From Tetragonia tetragonoides (taxonomy: Eukaryota; Streptophyta; Magnoliopsida; Caryophyllales; Aizoaceae), in NCBI GenBank assembly GCA_038025085.1, contig CM076153.1, positions 9,765,501-9,829,500 on the forward strand: a stretch of 64,000 bases of DNA. Direction: 5' to 3'. Positions within the stretch are counted from its first letter, which is position 1, and each line of letters begins with the position of its first letter. The notes under the pieces were generated by a model that was not told where the DNA came from, searched no databases, and saw nothing but the letters and a program-made list of their open reading frames with translations. Shown piece by piece: positions 48,380-61,129 of this stretch. The position numbers were made by a program, and so were the translations under genes.

Positions 48380-48656
48380 GGCTCTCTTTGATTCACCTTA
48401 ATTTTACTTAAATTCAATTCAGTTTAGTTCATGTGTAACTTTATTACTCATATAACTTTTTATTCCGAAATAATTCCGTGATGATAATTATATCATCGGA
48501 AAGATCTCAAAGCATACTTTCAAATGAGTCCAATATTGACTATGTTTGGACAAATTTTAAATGGTTAACGGTCAAGTTTAAAAAAACAGTTCAATTCAGT
48601 TCGGTTCAGTTCAGATCAGTTCAGATCAGTTTTATCCAGGTGAATCAAACGGAGCC
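48380..48656. mobile_element. Tourist-like MITE, 277 bp, TAA target duplication
   Basis: TAA lies at 48377-48379 and 48657-48659. The ends are inverted repeats: GGCTCTCTTTGATTCACCT and, from the right, GGCTCCGTTTGATTCACCT. The interior repeats CAGTTCAGATCAG-like words near the right end. A related copy in opposite orientation lies at 48893-49489. Confidence 0.9.
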
Positions 48657-48892
48657 TAAGTAAACGAATTAGAGTAAATGGTTTTATTCTAGAGTTAAAC
48701 CAAATCGCTAACAAATTTCAATAAGTCTGGTACGAAACTGTTTCATGGTGGGATGAAGTCACTTTTATGAAAAATATGGTGACTTCTTATTCACAAGTTA
48801 CCCCTATTTTTTTTACAAAAGTGACTGTGTCCTACCTTAAGACAATCTCATACTAGTATTTGTGAAAAAAAATTCCTAAAATAAACGACTGA

Positions 48893-49489
48893 GGCTCCGT
48901 TTGATTCACCTGGATAAGACTGATCCGAACTGAACTTTTTTTTTTTATGGGAACTGAACTGAATTGATATGATTTCTTAAAGTTGACCGCTAACCATTTA
49001 AGATTTGTCCAAACATAGTCAATACTAGGTTGTTCAAAAGAATCCGTATCCGAGCATCCGATCCGAAAATATCCGAAAAAGCGGATATCCGAAAAGCGGA
49101 TATCCGAAATTTCGGATACAGGTTCGGATATCAACTTTGAAAAATTCGGATATTCGAAAATTCGTAATTTCGGATAATTTTCGGATATTTCGGATACGGA
49201 TATCCGAAATATTCGAAAATATCCGAAATATCCGAAAAATAACCAAATTAAAGTAGAAAAAAATTAACTTTTTCGGATGTCGGATATCAAAATTCACTAT
49301 CCGAATTTCAGATAATATCCGGTTATGAACAACCCTAGTCAATACTGGACTCATTTGAAAGTATGCTTTGAGATCTTTCCGATGACATAATTATCATCAT
49401 GAAATTTCGGAATAAAATTTATATGAGTGCTAAAGTTATGCATGAACTGAACTGAATTTAAGTAAAATTAATGTGAATCAAACAAAGCC
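48893..49489. mobile_element. Second Tourist-like MITE, inverted, split by a hAT MITE
   Basis: The left end GGCTCCGTTTGATTCACCT and right end GTGAATCAAACAAAGCC match the ends of the element at 48380-48656 in reverse order. Internal words (TTGTCCAAACATAGTCAATA, CATTTGAAAGTATGCTTTGA, GATCTTTCCGATGA) are shared. TGA precedes the left end and TTA follows the right, so the 3-bp duplication has one change. A hAT-type MITE interrupts it at 49026-49337; without it the element is about 277 bp, the same length as the first. Confidence 0.85.
49026..49337. mobile_element. hAT-type MITE, 312 bp, perfect 8-bp duplication
   Basis: GTCAATAC flanks it on both sides (49018-49025 and 49338-49345). The ends are TAGGTTGTTC and, from the right, TAGGGTTGTTC. 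The interior is made almost entirely of ATCCGAAA and CGGATAT words in both orientations. No coding capacity. Confidence 0.9.
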
Positions 49490-49568
49490 TTAGTCACTAG
49501 ATTCTATCGGGGGAGCTAAATTTTTTATTTTTTTCCTCCACTGTTGAACCACAATCATAAGTCATAAT

Positions 49569-49768
49569 TAGACCTGTCAAACGGGTTAATCCTATGGGTT
49601 ATAAGTCGGGTTACTTTGAATGAGTCGATTATGGATTGATTTTTGAGTCGAATATTCTTTTAGTTTATTTTATCGGATTCTAAATGGGTACAGATCGAGA
49701 AAGTTTTATCAAGCCCTTCAAATGGGTCTGGTTGGATTTCCGGGGTGGGTAATCTTTTGACAGTTCTA
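49569..49768. mobile_element. Probable old hAT-type MITE
   Basis: The left end TAGACCTGTCAAACGGGT and, read inward, the right end TAGAACTGTCAAAAGATTACC are similar inverted repeats. The interior holds GGGTTATAAGTCGGGTTAC-like words typical of hAT MITEs. The flanking 8-bp sites do not match. Confidence 0.55.
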
Positions 49769-51984
49769 GCTCACTCATAACGGCCCTTTTTTTTCTCTCT
49801 CTCATTCTCTCCTTCGCCGTAGACGCAAGCACCGCCATCCCATTTTCTTCAATTTACGTCTACATTGTATATTCCATTTAGCAAACGCACCAACAATTTC
49901 CCAAATTGATTAAATTAAATTTGTGAAACTTCAACCTTAACAAATTCCAATACCCACTTCTTTGTTTATCTATTCCCATTCCTAATTACTTCACTAAATT
50001 ATATTATAGGGCTATTATTATCAGGCTCTTTTTATTCCAAGAGGCTATGCTCATAGTAATTTAATAGGTCAGTGTCTCTCTCCTGATTCATCTCAAAATC
50101 CTCCCAAGGGTAATTTTCAATTTCAGTTGCTATTATGTTCCAAACTTAATTACCATGAATTTTGCTGTTCTGTGAATTGGAAATTTTGTAGAGTTGATTA
50201 TCAATTGCAGTGTGTACAATGTGACGTGAAAAATGTGTGTGCTTGTTTTTTTTTTTTTTTTTTTTTGGCTAATATGTGGGATACTTTATAGGTTGATTCA
50301 CGATGGATGGGTCAAGCTCATGTTTTGACCAGAGGAAGGTATGAAATATTTGCTTCCTTGATCCTCTGAATGATTCTTAACCAAATGTTAATGGGAACAT
50401 TTATCTTGATTTCTCTCTTTTTGGGGTTTGTGTTATTATTAGGCACCAAAGCAAATGTTTGAAGATTGCATAAGCCAACTACCTGATGAAATTCTTGTTT
50501 CAATAATCTCACTGTTGACATTAAAAGAAGCTGCGGCCACTAGTATCATCTCACGAAGGTGGAGATACTTGTGGACATATGTGACTAAGTTAGACTTTGA
50601 TGAATGTTCTTTGAAACTGAAGTGCCCAGATATCGAATACCAGTATTTGGTGAAGTTGGGCCCTCAAAGATACGTAGATTGGGTGGACAATGTTGTGAGA
50701 TCTCATCGAGGCTCGAGGTTAGATAAATTCATAGCTCTTGTCCATTCTGGGATAATGGCTAAGAGCCAAATCTATGAATGGATATATTTTGCCATGACAA
50801 AGGGAAGTGAGGTGCTAGAATTATCTTTCAAGGCTAATTATTCTAGTTTCTATGGTTATTCTGGTTTCTCTGATGACTTCTACCGCTGCATCCATAGTAA
50901 TCCCAATGGTATATCCTGGATTAAGACATTGAAGACCTTGAAGTTGTCTAAAGCACGAGTTACTGATGAGCTTATTGAGTTTATTCTTTCAAGGTGTCCA
51001 CGACTTATCACTTTAGAGGTGTCAAGCTCTGATGGTCTAGTTAACCCGAAATTTAATCATAGCCAGCTGCAGCACTTGGGAATCATTGGTTGTTATTGTG
51101 AACATAAAAGTATCGAGATAAGCTCTGCCCCAAACCTTGTGAGCTTTGCATATAGTGGGTTCGCTATTGGTTTACGTGTTGAGAATGTTCCTTCACTTGT
51201 TCGTGTCTCTCTAGGGACTCGAGGCCGGGATACTAATCTCATATATGCGTTTGTTTCACTCGCAAAGTTGCTTCCCCAACTGGAGTGGCTTGACTTACAA
51301 GTTTAAAGATTAAATCTTGTAAGTTTCTTTCTCCCTATTATTCATCTTTTTGCATTGTCATTATGTATGTGATTGAAATTCAATATTGAGAAAAGCAAAC
51401 GAATGTATGCCTTACCCACTAACTTGATGAATCAACAACATAAGACCACCTAGTAACCTTTCCCCTGCTGTCTATGGATCGCTCATGGGCAGTTTATCGA
51501 ATTGGATACGGATGAGGATTTGACTACCTTCTCATCCACCTATCAGCCCCTTTATCCCTGTAACTATACAGATTTTATGTTTTAACTTTATTTTCCGATA
51601 TGTTTATAGATGCTCTTGTGCCCTTTCCACATGATCATTTTGTTGTTGTTTTTTTTGGTTAAAACGATTATTTTTGTTGTGTATGCTTTATTTGTAACTT
51701 GAAGTATTGTGGCATGTCGTTTGTGATTTTGTTATTTCTAACTTAACAGTTTTCCATGTTTGTCTTACAATTTACTTTATTCAAAACATTAATTTTGATA
51801 TCCAGCAGAGAGCCCCCCTATGATTGGTAATTGGGGAAACTTACATCTTTGCTTAGTGTTCTGGACAAACTTCCATTTTGTTGCAATTGGTGACCCTCGG
51901 TTTTGGTTTGGAGATCCCTTAGGGCCTTCTCTTGCAAATGATTCTCACATCATCTTAGCCTCACTCCCTTTGTAAGTCGAAGGT

Positions 51985-52490
51985 ACTCCTCAAGGTGCGG
52001 GCTTTTGTTTGGACTACGGCACAGTCGGCTCTAGGTAAGGTGAAACTCATCATATGGTTCAGCATTGGAGGCTTGGATGGTATATCTACCTGGATTTGGG
52101 TACGCTTTGTCATTGTGCGAGCTTGTTCCTACCCGTCCTGCATTCTAGTTTCACACAATCTCTTTTGGATTGACTATTTAGTTCCCCGCCCCTTTATTTT
52201 ATAACTGTTACAGTTGTGGTCTGTCCGGGTTAGGGGAAAGGAGAATAGAATGTTATGGCGGTGTGCTCTCCTTGCTATCTTTTGGTATGTTTGGTTGGAA
52301 GTTGGAACCAATTCTCAGATTTTCAATGGAGTGTCTAACACTCTTGCTTTTGTTTGGGATCGAGAAGTGTACTTGGCTTTGTGGGTGAAGGCTTCGTTGG
52401 GCTTTTTTTTTGGGGGGGGGGGGTGCCCTACAGTGCCATGCATCGATTAGGGTGATTTGTAATTTTGCTATTTGTACAAGACTCGTTTTC
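51985..52490 (+). mobile_element. Old L1-like LINE 3' fragment (zf-RVT region)
   Basis: It starts with KVRAFVWTT-like coding near 51990 and later reads LLWRCALLAIFWYVWLE, matching the C-terminal zinc-binding region of the LINEs at 56.8-61.1 kb. Several frameshifts, an internal T/G run near 52410-52427, and no clear poly-A. It lies in intron 1 of the F-box pseudogene. Confidence 0.7.
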
Positions 52491-52591
52491 TTCTTAGCTA
52501 CTTCTTACATCTAGCTCTATAAATTTCTTATATCTATAAAAAGAAGAAGATATCCCAACATATGTCCATCCTGATTGAACCACTGGATATG

Positions 52592-52689
52592 GATATGAAT
52601 ATGGGTGGATGAAGTTGAGGTAAATGGATATGGGTGGATGGAGTTGAGGTAAATGGATATGGGTGGATGGAGTTGAGGTAAATGGATAT
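52592..52689 (+). repeat. Tandem repeat, about 3 x 29 bp
   Basis: A 29-bp unit (start TAAATGGATATGGGTGGAT, end GGAGTTGAGG) is repeated twice exactly at 52621-52649 and 52650-52678, with a diverged copy before and a partial one after. It lies in intron 1 of the F-box pseudogene. Confidence 0.9.
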
Positions 52690-53169
52690 GGCTCAGTCAG
52701 ATCCATTGTATCTATGACCTAGTGTTCTTACCCCCTACTTAGTGCTCAACATGGGAAGTAACTTCCCAATTCCCATGTGAACACTGAAATCCACCAATAC
52801 TGGCTCTTGCTTTTGTAGTATAGTGTCTACTATAGCCGAATGAAGATATTCTCTCTCTGTTGCCATCTAATTCGCTTCATTTTCTTGGTTTCAGACATTG
52901 TTACTAACTTAATATCTTCTGCAATCAGTTTCACATTTGACCACATTAATGAACTATGCATATATTATTTCTCTAATTCTTCTGTTCTTGGAACTTGTAG
53001 GCTAATTTTGGTGAGGTATTCTGTATATTATGGGTTTAGGTTCGATTGTATTTCATGGTCTTAAAGCATTGAACACCACAAATTTTTACTCGCGCGCCCT
53101 CAAATTTTATTTATTATTTTTTAAACGCTTTACCCTCAGATTTAGGTCGAATCAATCCCCTCTAGGGTT

Positions 53170-53575
53170 CACCATGCCCCAATATTAACAATTTTGGACC
53201 TAGGGCTTTCGTTTCTTGAATTTTCGATTTTTTTTTTTTGGGTTTCGGATAAACTTCCGGAGAGGGAGAGGGGAGGGGAAGGGGGAGGTGGGGAAGATGG
53301 TGGCCACGATTGAGGTCAATGATGGAGGGGCGAGTGGTAAAGGAGGAGAGATAATTGGGGTTAGGGTTTCAGGTTTCGTGGGTGGGGGGAGGAGAGAGAA
53401 GGGGGAGGGTAGGGTGGGGTGGGCTGGTGAGGGCCAGCGTCGTGGTCTCTGGCGGGCGCTGACCATAACAGTGGCCTGGGTGGTTGGGGTGAGGCGGCAC
53501 TGGGGAGGGGAGAAGAGAGTGTGTGGGTGAGGGTGAGCGGAGGAGAGAGAGTGGGCGAGGAGAGATAGGCATTAC
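53170..53575. other. G-rich stretch without a supported gene
   Basis: The plus strand holds long GGGGAGGGGAAGG-type runs and a purine bias. Both strands are open for about 100 codons, but only as Gly/Arg or Pro/Ser low-complexity. It resembles a GC-rich leader or first exon captured from elsewhere. No splice partner was found. Confidence 0.4.
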
Positions 53576-54261
53576 ATTAAGTATGGTGCACCGGAGAGTG
53601 TAATGTAGCTATTGTTAAACATTGGATATCTTGAATTTGCTCAAATGATGGGGTTGTTCTCTCTCTGAAATTAGGATTGACAGGATGAAAGAAAAAGGAT
53701 CCATATTAAATGGATTACATTGCTTATTGTGATCAATTGCATATGAAGTATGGTATCTCAAGGCAATAAAAAAGGAACGATAGATAGATGAAGGAAATAG
53801 AATAAAGAAGAGAAAGAGAATGAGTAGTTGTCAAATAAACAAAATGTAGCAAGGAGCAGTTCTGACGCTAGTAGTCACCCCCTTTCAGACGTCTAAAGAT
53901 GAGAACGTGAAATCAAGAACAAGGATCGGATGTCAATGCTCAATTAATTGTTAACCTGTTATGCTAAATCCTTCCACATTTAAACCTGTCTATTTCCACA
54001 TACAAAAAGCCATTTCGAGAAGCTGGCCAACACACTTTATTTGCCTGAAAATGACGTCGGGGCCAGAAGTTATGATAGGGGAAGTTTTAATCCAAAATCG
54101 GTGTTTCCTCATGCCACAGTTTTGAAACCATTCTAGGATGACCTGGTGATTGAGTGTATTGGATGGGTTCCCCATGGGCCTAAACCCGAGAAAATGAAGA
54201 AGATATAATTGGGTTATCGACGATTGATATAAATTGACACTTCTAATATTCTGACCATAAT

Positions 54262-54650
54262 TGTTACCGTTTTGTGTGCCCCGCTACTGTGGGGCAATTC
54301 CTACAGATGCGTTTTACTGCTATGCGGAGGGGGAAGGAGGGTAGGTTGTTGTGGCGGTGTGCCTGTTTAGCCATTCTTTGGTGCACGTGGTTAGAGAGGA
54401 ATTCCAGGATTTTTTCTGACGCGGGAAAGAGTATCGATTTAGTGTGGGAACATATAGTTTATTTGGCATCCCGGTGGGCGAAGGCGGCTGGTGCCTTCAA
54501 GGGGGTACCACTGACGGTCATTCAACGCCATTGGCGTGATTTGTAGATACTTTACTTTAATTTTTGATATTTGAGGATACCTTATCCTCTATTCTTGTAT
54601 TCTTTCACGATTTGATCAATAAAATTTTTCCTTATCTAAAAAAAAAACAA
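54262..54650 (+). mobile_element. 5'-truncated L1-like LINE 3' end with poly-A
   Basis: It opens in the zf-RVT region (FCVPATVGQFLQMRF), continues RLLWRCACLAILWCTWLE and VYLASRWAKAAGAF to a stop at 54546, then a short 3' UTR and AATAAAATTTTTCCTTATC followed by an A-run ending near 54650. The 3' UTR matches the LINEs on the minus strand at 56.8 and 59.0 kb. The final 90 codons are unbroken, so it is younger than the 52-kb fragment. Confidence 0.8.
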
Positions 54651-54962
54651 AATTAGAGGCATATGAAAGCTTACTCGATAAGCTTTCGAAAAAAAAAAAA
54701 AAGAACCCCACTTGATTTGGATCTCAGATGGAATTAGGCTGCCTAGCCTAACCATTATCCTCTACCGTCATAGGCACATTGGCACCGCAAGGATTCCTCC
54801 CTCCTAGAGGCAAGTATCACTATTATGTTGCCATTTTGTCCATACACGTTATTCTGTAGATCAACCCTCCATTATTTTGTCGCCTCTTTTCTAAATACTC
54901 CTACTACTACTTTTAAAGAGCAACCCTAGTACAATTGAGCATATTTAAGAGAGCCAAAGTGA

Positions 54963-55095
54963 TACTCCCTCCGTTAAAACCATAAATTTACATTTTGAAG
55001 GTCAAAGTTTTAAACAAACTTTGACCATTGATTTATGAAAAAAATAAAGATTTACAATGTAAAAATAATATTGTTAAATTCATTTTTAAATAGTA
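54963..55095 (+). mobile_element. Possible truncated Stowaway-like MITE
   Basis: TACTCCCTCCGTT at 54963 is the typical start of Stowaway MITEs after a TA target. No matching CGGAGGGAGTA end lies downstream, so the element is truncated or the match is only partial. Confidence 0.4.
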
Positions 55096-56779
55096 ATATT
55101 TGGAAATGACACACAGTATCAATAAGGAAGCTCCCATACAGCTGTAGCAAGAAAGATTTTCACGATCATCATATACAGTTATTCATTGAGAGGCAACACA
55201 GTAAAATCCATGTCAAACTGTCTCTGTTCTTCCAATCTCCTTTCTTCTCTTTTTAAGGGTCTCCCTTCTGTTTTGACATGACCAAACCATTGAACTACTC
55301 ATTTAAATTTGTGCTGTTCAAAAGGAATCATCCTACCTTATTCTCATTACTTTACCTGGATACTAACTTATGTTTCTTCATTTTCTTTCAGGGGTATAAT
55401 TTGCTATTTCCTCATGACACGTTGGCCAAACTTAAACATTTAACGCTTCAAGCTTTTGTTGATGGCGGTGAAAGCTTAACGGGGATCACTCGTCTGATAA
55501 ACTTATCTCCATCCCTAGAAAAGTTCACATTGAAGGTGATTGATCTGCTTTTTCTTCCAGTTTTTGGAATCCACCATTGTCTGCTTTTACAATGATGGTT
55601 TTCGACTGTTTTGCAATAGTTGAGAAGATCACTTGTTCACTTCTTCTATGATCTAGCCTATGTACCTTGTTTTTACATGCAGAGGGTGCATAAGTTGTAC
55701 CTCCTTTACTGTGACTATCTTCTCTGGTATTTGTGTTACAGTGAGTAGAAAATTAGGGATAGGTGAATCTGATACAACGTGTTGGCATTTGATGGCCTAA
55801 TGATCAAGTCCAGATAGTTAGGTTTAAAGAATTGGAAGGAAGACTTTTTTGACTGATTCAGTTATTGTATGAAAATGGTTTGATATAAGATATGGAGACA
55901 AAATCGACATACATTTTAGTGAGCTAAACATGCATGGAAAAAAATATTGAACTAATGAGTAGGATAAAACCTCTTCTAGTTTGGTATATGAGAGAAATAA
56001 GTAGGTGGAGAGTGTTAAGTCCATTGAGTTAAATCTTTCCACATTGAAAGATCAAGTGGCCACTTCTATTGCCAATTTCTTTTAGGATAAAACCTCAACG
56101 AAGGTTATGTGATGGTGGGTTTGGGCTCCCTCCTTAGTTTTCTCCTCAACAAGTGGTATCAATGCCGATGTTTCCGTTTAGGCTTTAAAGACACTTTGTG
56201 TAGGGATTTTCCATAGTTTGGCCCGTTTAGTGATCCCGTACAGATGTTTTGGGTGGCTCCCCAGCTCACTCGACACTCTTCCTCTGTAGGGTTGGTGCTT
56301 TGTTTGTTGTTTTTGTTCGAGGGGAGTGTATGGATTCACACATGAGGGAGAGATTGTATAAGTTCCTGTGTGGGTTAAGCTGACGCAGATTGAAAAATTA
56401 AGTGAAAGAGGCTCTAGCAGATAACCCTAGTAGGCAACTTTTCCCATTGCGAATTTGCGATTGGCTTTAGGATGGAATCGTCCCTAAGGCTATGTGCTAG
56501 TTGGTTTAGTCTCCTTAACAGAGGGGGGTTTGTAGCAATTGGCCTCTTCCACACGTTATGATGGTAAAGAAAGGGCATGGAGTAGGGGTCGGAACTGGGT
56601 AGGGCAAGAGCAGTGGTGCTTGAGCGTTTGTTTAGGGTTTGGCTACCAGGGTGTTCTTGATCCTTTTTAAGAGTTATTTTGCTAGCTATAGAGGAGGGTA
56701 TAATTGTTTTCATTGTTCCTTCATGTGATTACCTTGTCTCCACATTTGTATGTCATCAATTCATCATCTATTTTATTAC

Positions 56780-59700
56780 TTTTTTTTTTTTTAGATAAGA
56801 AAATAATTTATTAATCAAATGTTAAGAATACAAAAAAGATAAAGGAGGATGAGGCATTCTCAATAACAAAAAATATAAGTAACTATACATCTCGCCAATG
56901 GCGATGTACTATAGTGAGCGGGACGCCCTTAAAGGCCCCCGCGCCTTAGCCCAAAGAGAAGCCAAGTAAACTATGTGATCCCAGATCTTATCAACGGTCT
57001 TCCTAGCCTCGGAAAAGATCCTCGAGTTCCTCTCCAACCAAATGCATGCAAGCACACCTCCACAACAACCTCCCCTCCTTGTTTCTCCTCGTCGCAGCAA
57101 ACTGTAACTGCAAGAAACCGCCCACTGTGTTTGGGCACACAAAACTCCCACACAGCAACCTATCCCATAAACTCCTTGCGGAATCACATAGCACAAACAA
57201 ATGCAAGCAATTCTCCTCACTATGATGACACATCACGCAAAACCCCGGTAAAAGTGACCAACCTGGTCTCCGGCGCTGCAGCATGTCATATGTGTTTGTC
57301 ATATGTGTTCACCCTACCTAGTACCAAAGTCCACACAAAAGCACGTACCTTCAATGGAACCTTAGGGCTTAGACTTCCAAATAAATGTAGCTAACGGAAA
57401 ACGGGGAAATTGCGAAGGAAGGCTAATGTGAAAAAGGAAGGATTTGCACGAGAAGACCCCATAGGAATCTCCCGTCCAAGTCCGAGAGTCGTCCCTATGG
57501 CCGAGAAGGGTAGAGTTAAGAACACTCAGGAGGGAAACAAGCTCCTCCATCTCTCTATTATGTAGTGCCCGGTGCAAATGTAAGTCCCAAGACCCACCCG
57601 TGGCAGAATAAAATGCAACCACTACGGGGGCCCCGTGAAGGGTAGACTGCTGGAAAACCCGAGGATATGCAGAAGAGAAAGGGATGTCGCCCTTCCATAC
57701 ATCCTCCCAGAACCGAACCCGAAGACCATTACCCACATTAAACTTGACCAGTGGAAAGTATAGAGTCGATACCTGGGAAATGAACTTCCAAGGGCATGCA
57801 TGAGAAACGTTGGAGCCAGCATGAGCGTCCCACCCGTTGTGCATAAGACCGTACTTGCTCCTGATAACTCGGTGCCAGAGAGAATCAAACTCCAGGGAAA
57901 CCGCCACAACCACGTACCAACTAACCAAATGTTCTTGGACACCAACCTACCAAAACCCAGTCCCCCCTCCGTTTTCGGCCTGCAAACACGGTCCCAACTA
58001 ACCAAGTGTTCTCTCCTGCCCTCCCCTACTGCAGTCCAAAGGAAGTCCCTCCTAATCCTCTCAATCCTATCAGTCACCCACAAGATTCCTAAACAAGGAG
58101 GGATAATAAAGAGGGATACTAGCTAAACAAGACTGAAGAATAGTAATTCTCACCCCCAAGGAAAGTACACACCCTTCCAACCATCCAAACGCTTAGCCAT
58201 TCTAGACACAACCGATTCCCAAAAGGACACAACCCGTGGATTACCCCCAGGGGAACCCCCAGCTGCACCTGGCAGCCCACTAGGCCTGCAAAGGACTCAA
58301 GATCATCATCATTCACATTAATCCCAGCCAAACTACACTTAGACAGATAAACTTTCATCCCGGACACAACCTCAAACACCTGTAACAGGGTAAGCACCCT
58401 CTTATATCCCTCAGTTTCAGCCGAGAGGAAGAGAATCGTATCATCGGCAAACTGAAGGTGGGAAATTGACACTCTCCCGCCCGACACGAAAACCTTCTAC
58501 TATACCCCGCTCCACACCCCTATCCACCATCCGACCAAGCACATCCACCACCAAGGTGAAAAGAAAGGGGGAGAGAGGGTCCCCTTGTCGAAGACCCTTG
58601 GACAACATGAACTACTCACGAGTTGCACCGTTAACAAGGACAGAAAAGCTAGCATTAGACAGACAACCCCTAATCCAGTTACGCCATCTCCCTCCGAACC
58701 CTTTCCTATCCATAACCCGATCTAGAAAAGCCCAGCTAACTCGATCATAGGCCTTCTCAAAATCCAACTTAAACACTACTCCCTCAAAACTAGAACGGCG
58801 GGCAACATCAACCACCTCATTCGCCACTAAGGCAGTATCCAAAATCTGGCGACCCTCCACAAAAGCACTCTGTGCCACCGAAACCGTCCCAGACAGGACA
58901 TGGCGAATAGACAAGACCTTAGTGATAATCTTATACGCACTAGTAACGAGGCTAATAGGCCTAAAATCCCTCACCCTTTTATTTTTTTAGATAAGAGAAA
59001 ATTTTATTAATCCAATTGCAAAGAATACAAAAAGGTGGAGGATAAGTATCCTCAGTATAAAAAGAAAACTATCTACACATCACGCCAATGGCGTTGGACT
59101 AAAGTTAACGGAACACCCTCAAAGGGCCCCACCGCCTTAGCCAAAAGAGAAGCCAAGTAAACTATGTGATCCCAGACATAATCAATAGTCTTCTCAATCC
59201 CGGAAAAGATCCTGGCATTTCTCTCCAACCAAATACACCAAAGTAGAGCCATACAAGCACAATGCCACAACAACCTCCCCTCCTTACTCTTCCTGATCGC
59301 CACAAAACGTATCCGTAGGAGGTCGCCCACCGTGGCTGGACACACAAAGCTCTCCCCACATAGCAATCTAACCCATAAACTCCGCGCAAAGTCGCATTGC
59401 ACAAACAAATGCAAGCAATCCTCCCCACTATGCTGACACATCACACAAGACACATCACACAAAACCCCGGTAAAAGGGACCAGCTAGGTCTCTTATGCTG
59501 CAGCATATCATAAGTGTTCACCCGACCTAACACCAAAGTCCACACAAAAGCGCGCACCTTTAATGGAACCTTAGACTTCCAAATTAAAGTAGATAGGGGA
59601 AAATGTGGAAACTGAGATGGAAGACTAATATGGTAAAGGAAGGACTTAGAAGAGAAGACCCGAGAGGGATCCCCAGTCCATGTCCTAAAATCGTCCCCAG

Positions 59701-61129
59701 GGACGAGGAGAGTAGAGTTAAGGACACTCAGGAGGGAAACAAACTCCTCCATCTCCCTATCATGTGGTGGTCGGCGTAAATGTAAGTCCCACGAACCACC
59801 CGCGACTAAGAAAAAAGCAGCCACGGGGGCCCCATGTAGTGTGGACAACCGAAAAACCCGGGGAGATATGGAAGAGAACGGAAGGTCCCCCTTCCACACA
59901 TCCTCCCAGAACCGAACCCGAAGTCCATTACCCACATTGTACCTAACCAGTGGAAAGAAAAGAGACGATACCTGAGAAATGAACTTTCAGGGGCATGCAT
60001 GAGAGACGTTGGAGCCAGCATGAGCGTCCCACCCGTTGCACGTAAGACCGTACTTGCTCTTGATTACTCGGTGCCAGAGAGAATCGGACTCCAGAGGAAA
60101 CCACCACAACCACGTACCCACTAGCGAAATGTTCTTGGACACCAATCTACCGAAACCCAGCCCCCCTTCTGTTTTCGGCTTGCAAACACGGTCCCAACTG
60201 ACCAGATGATCCCTCCTATCCCCCTTAGCCCCAGACCAAAGGAAATCCCTCATAATCTTCTCAATCCTATTGGCAACACCAACCGTATCCTAAACAATGA
60301 GAGGTAATAAATGGGGATACTGGCTAGACAAGACTGAAGAAGAGTAATCCTCCCCCAGGGGAAAATAGACTCCCTTCCAACCATCTAAACGCTTAGGCAC
60401 TCTAGACACAACAGACTCCCAAAAAGACGATGAACGGGGGTTACCCCCTAAAGGAACCCCCAAATAGGTAAGCGGCCATTGTTGCACCTGGCAGCCCACG
60501 AGACCAGCAAAGGTCTCTAGAACCCCGTCCCCCACATTAACCCCAGCCAGACTACACTTAGACAAATTAACCTTCATCCTGGGCACCACCTCAAACACCT
60601 GTAACATGGTAAGCACTCTCTTAAACCCCTCAACCTCAGCCGAAAGGAAAAGAATCGTGTCATTGGCGAACTGAAGGTGGGAGACTGGCCTTAATGGACA
60701 TTTTAATGGACCGATCTCTTCCGCACCTTAATGGACCGATCCTTCTTAGGAACTAGGGTGATAAAGTTAGAGTTCATACTCTTCCCAATCACCCCAGTAG
60801 CATGAAATTCACCGAAAATCCCTAAGAGGTCCTCCTTAATCACCTCCCAGCAGTCCTGGTAGAAAGCCGTAGTAAAACCATCTGGCCCCGGGGACTTCTC
60901 TCTATCCATCCCAAACATTGCCGCCCTAATCTCCTCTGTAGAGCACTCAAGCCAATCCACCCCCTAATCTTCTCTCTATCAAATGGCCGCTCAAGCCAAT
61001 CCCTAAATTGAGCAGCTAAAGGGCACCACTCCACCCCCTCAAGCATCGGCCTATCTACCATCTCTTCCGCTAAAAGGCCCCTATAAAATTCAGTAATCTC
61101 TGCACTAATCCTACCCATATCAGACACAA
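56780..61129 (-). mobile_element. L1-like LINE, 5'-truncated, with its own target duplication
   Basis: ATTTTATTAC flanks the element at 56770-56779 and 61130-61139, with the poly-A (T-run on plus) at 56780 directly inside the left copy. Read on minus, the order is FYRGLLAEEM (61.1 kb), EKSPGPDGFTTAFYQDCWE, FITLVPKKDRSIKVR (60.7 kb), then after an inserted sibling DFRPISLVTSAYKIITKVL (58.97 kb), [40 protein letters not shown] and a zf-RVT end near 56909. These are reverse transcriptase and zinc-binding regions of plant L1/RTE-like non-LTR elements. The endonuclease part is absent. Frameshifts near 60960, 58100 and 57600 disable it. It lies in intron 2 of the F-box pseudogene. Confidence 0.9.
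58977..60693 (-). mobile_element. Second LINE of the same family, inserted in the first
   Basis: Its poly-A (T-run at about 58977-58988) abuts the host LINE exactly where RDFRPISLV resumes, and its truncated 5' end lies near 60693 next to SIKVR of the host. It starts within the reverse transcriptase at SHLQFANDTILF and runs to the zf-RVT end (59073-59462) and 3' UTR. The FADD motif of the host copy is FAND here, so one catalytic Asp is lost. Possible target duplication words are TCCCTCACC and TTCCGCACC, imperfect. At the 5' junction the host words GATCGGTCCATTAA are repeated as filler. Confidence 0.85.

Noticed and set aside
53200..53572. Open frames of about 100 codons on both strands in the G-rich stretch
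   Set aside because: Low-complexity Gly/Arg and Pro/Ser text without domain, splice partner or matching copy.
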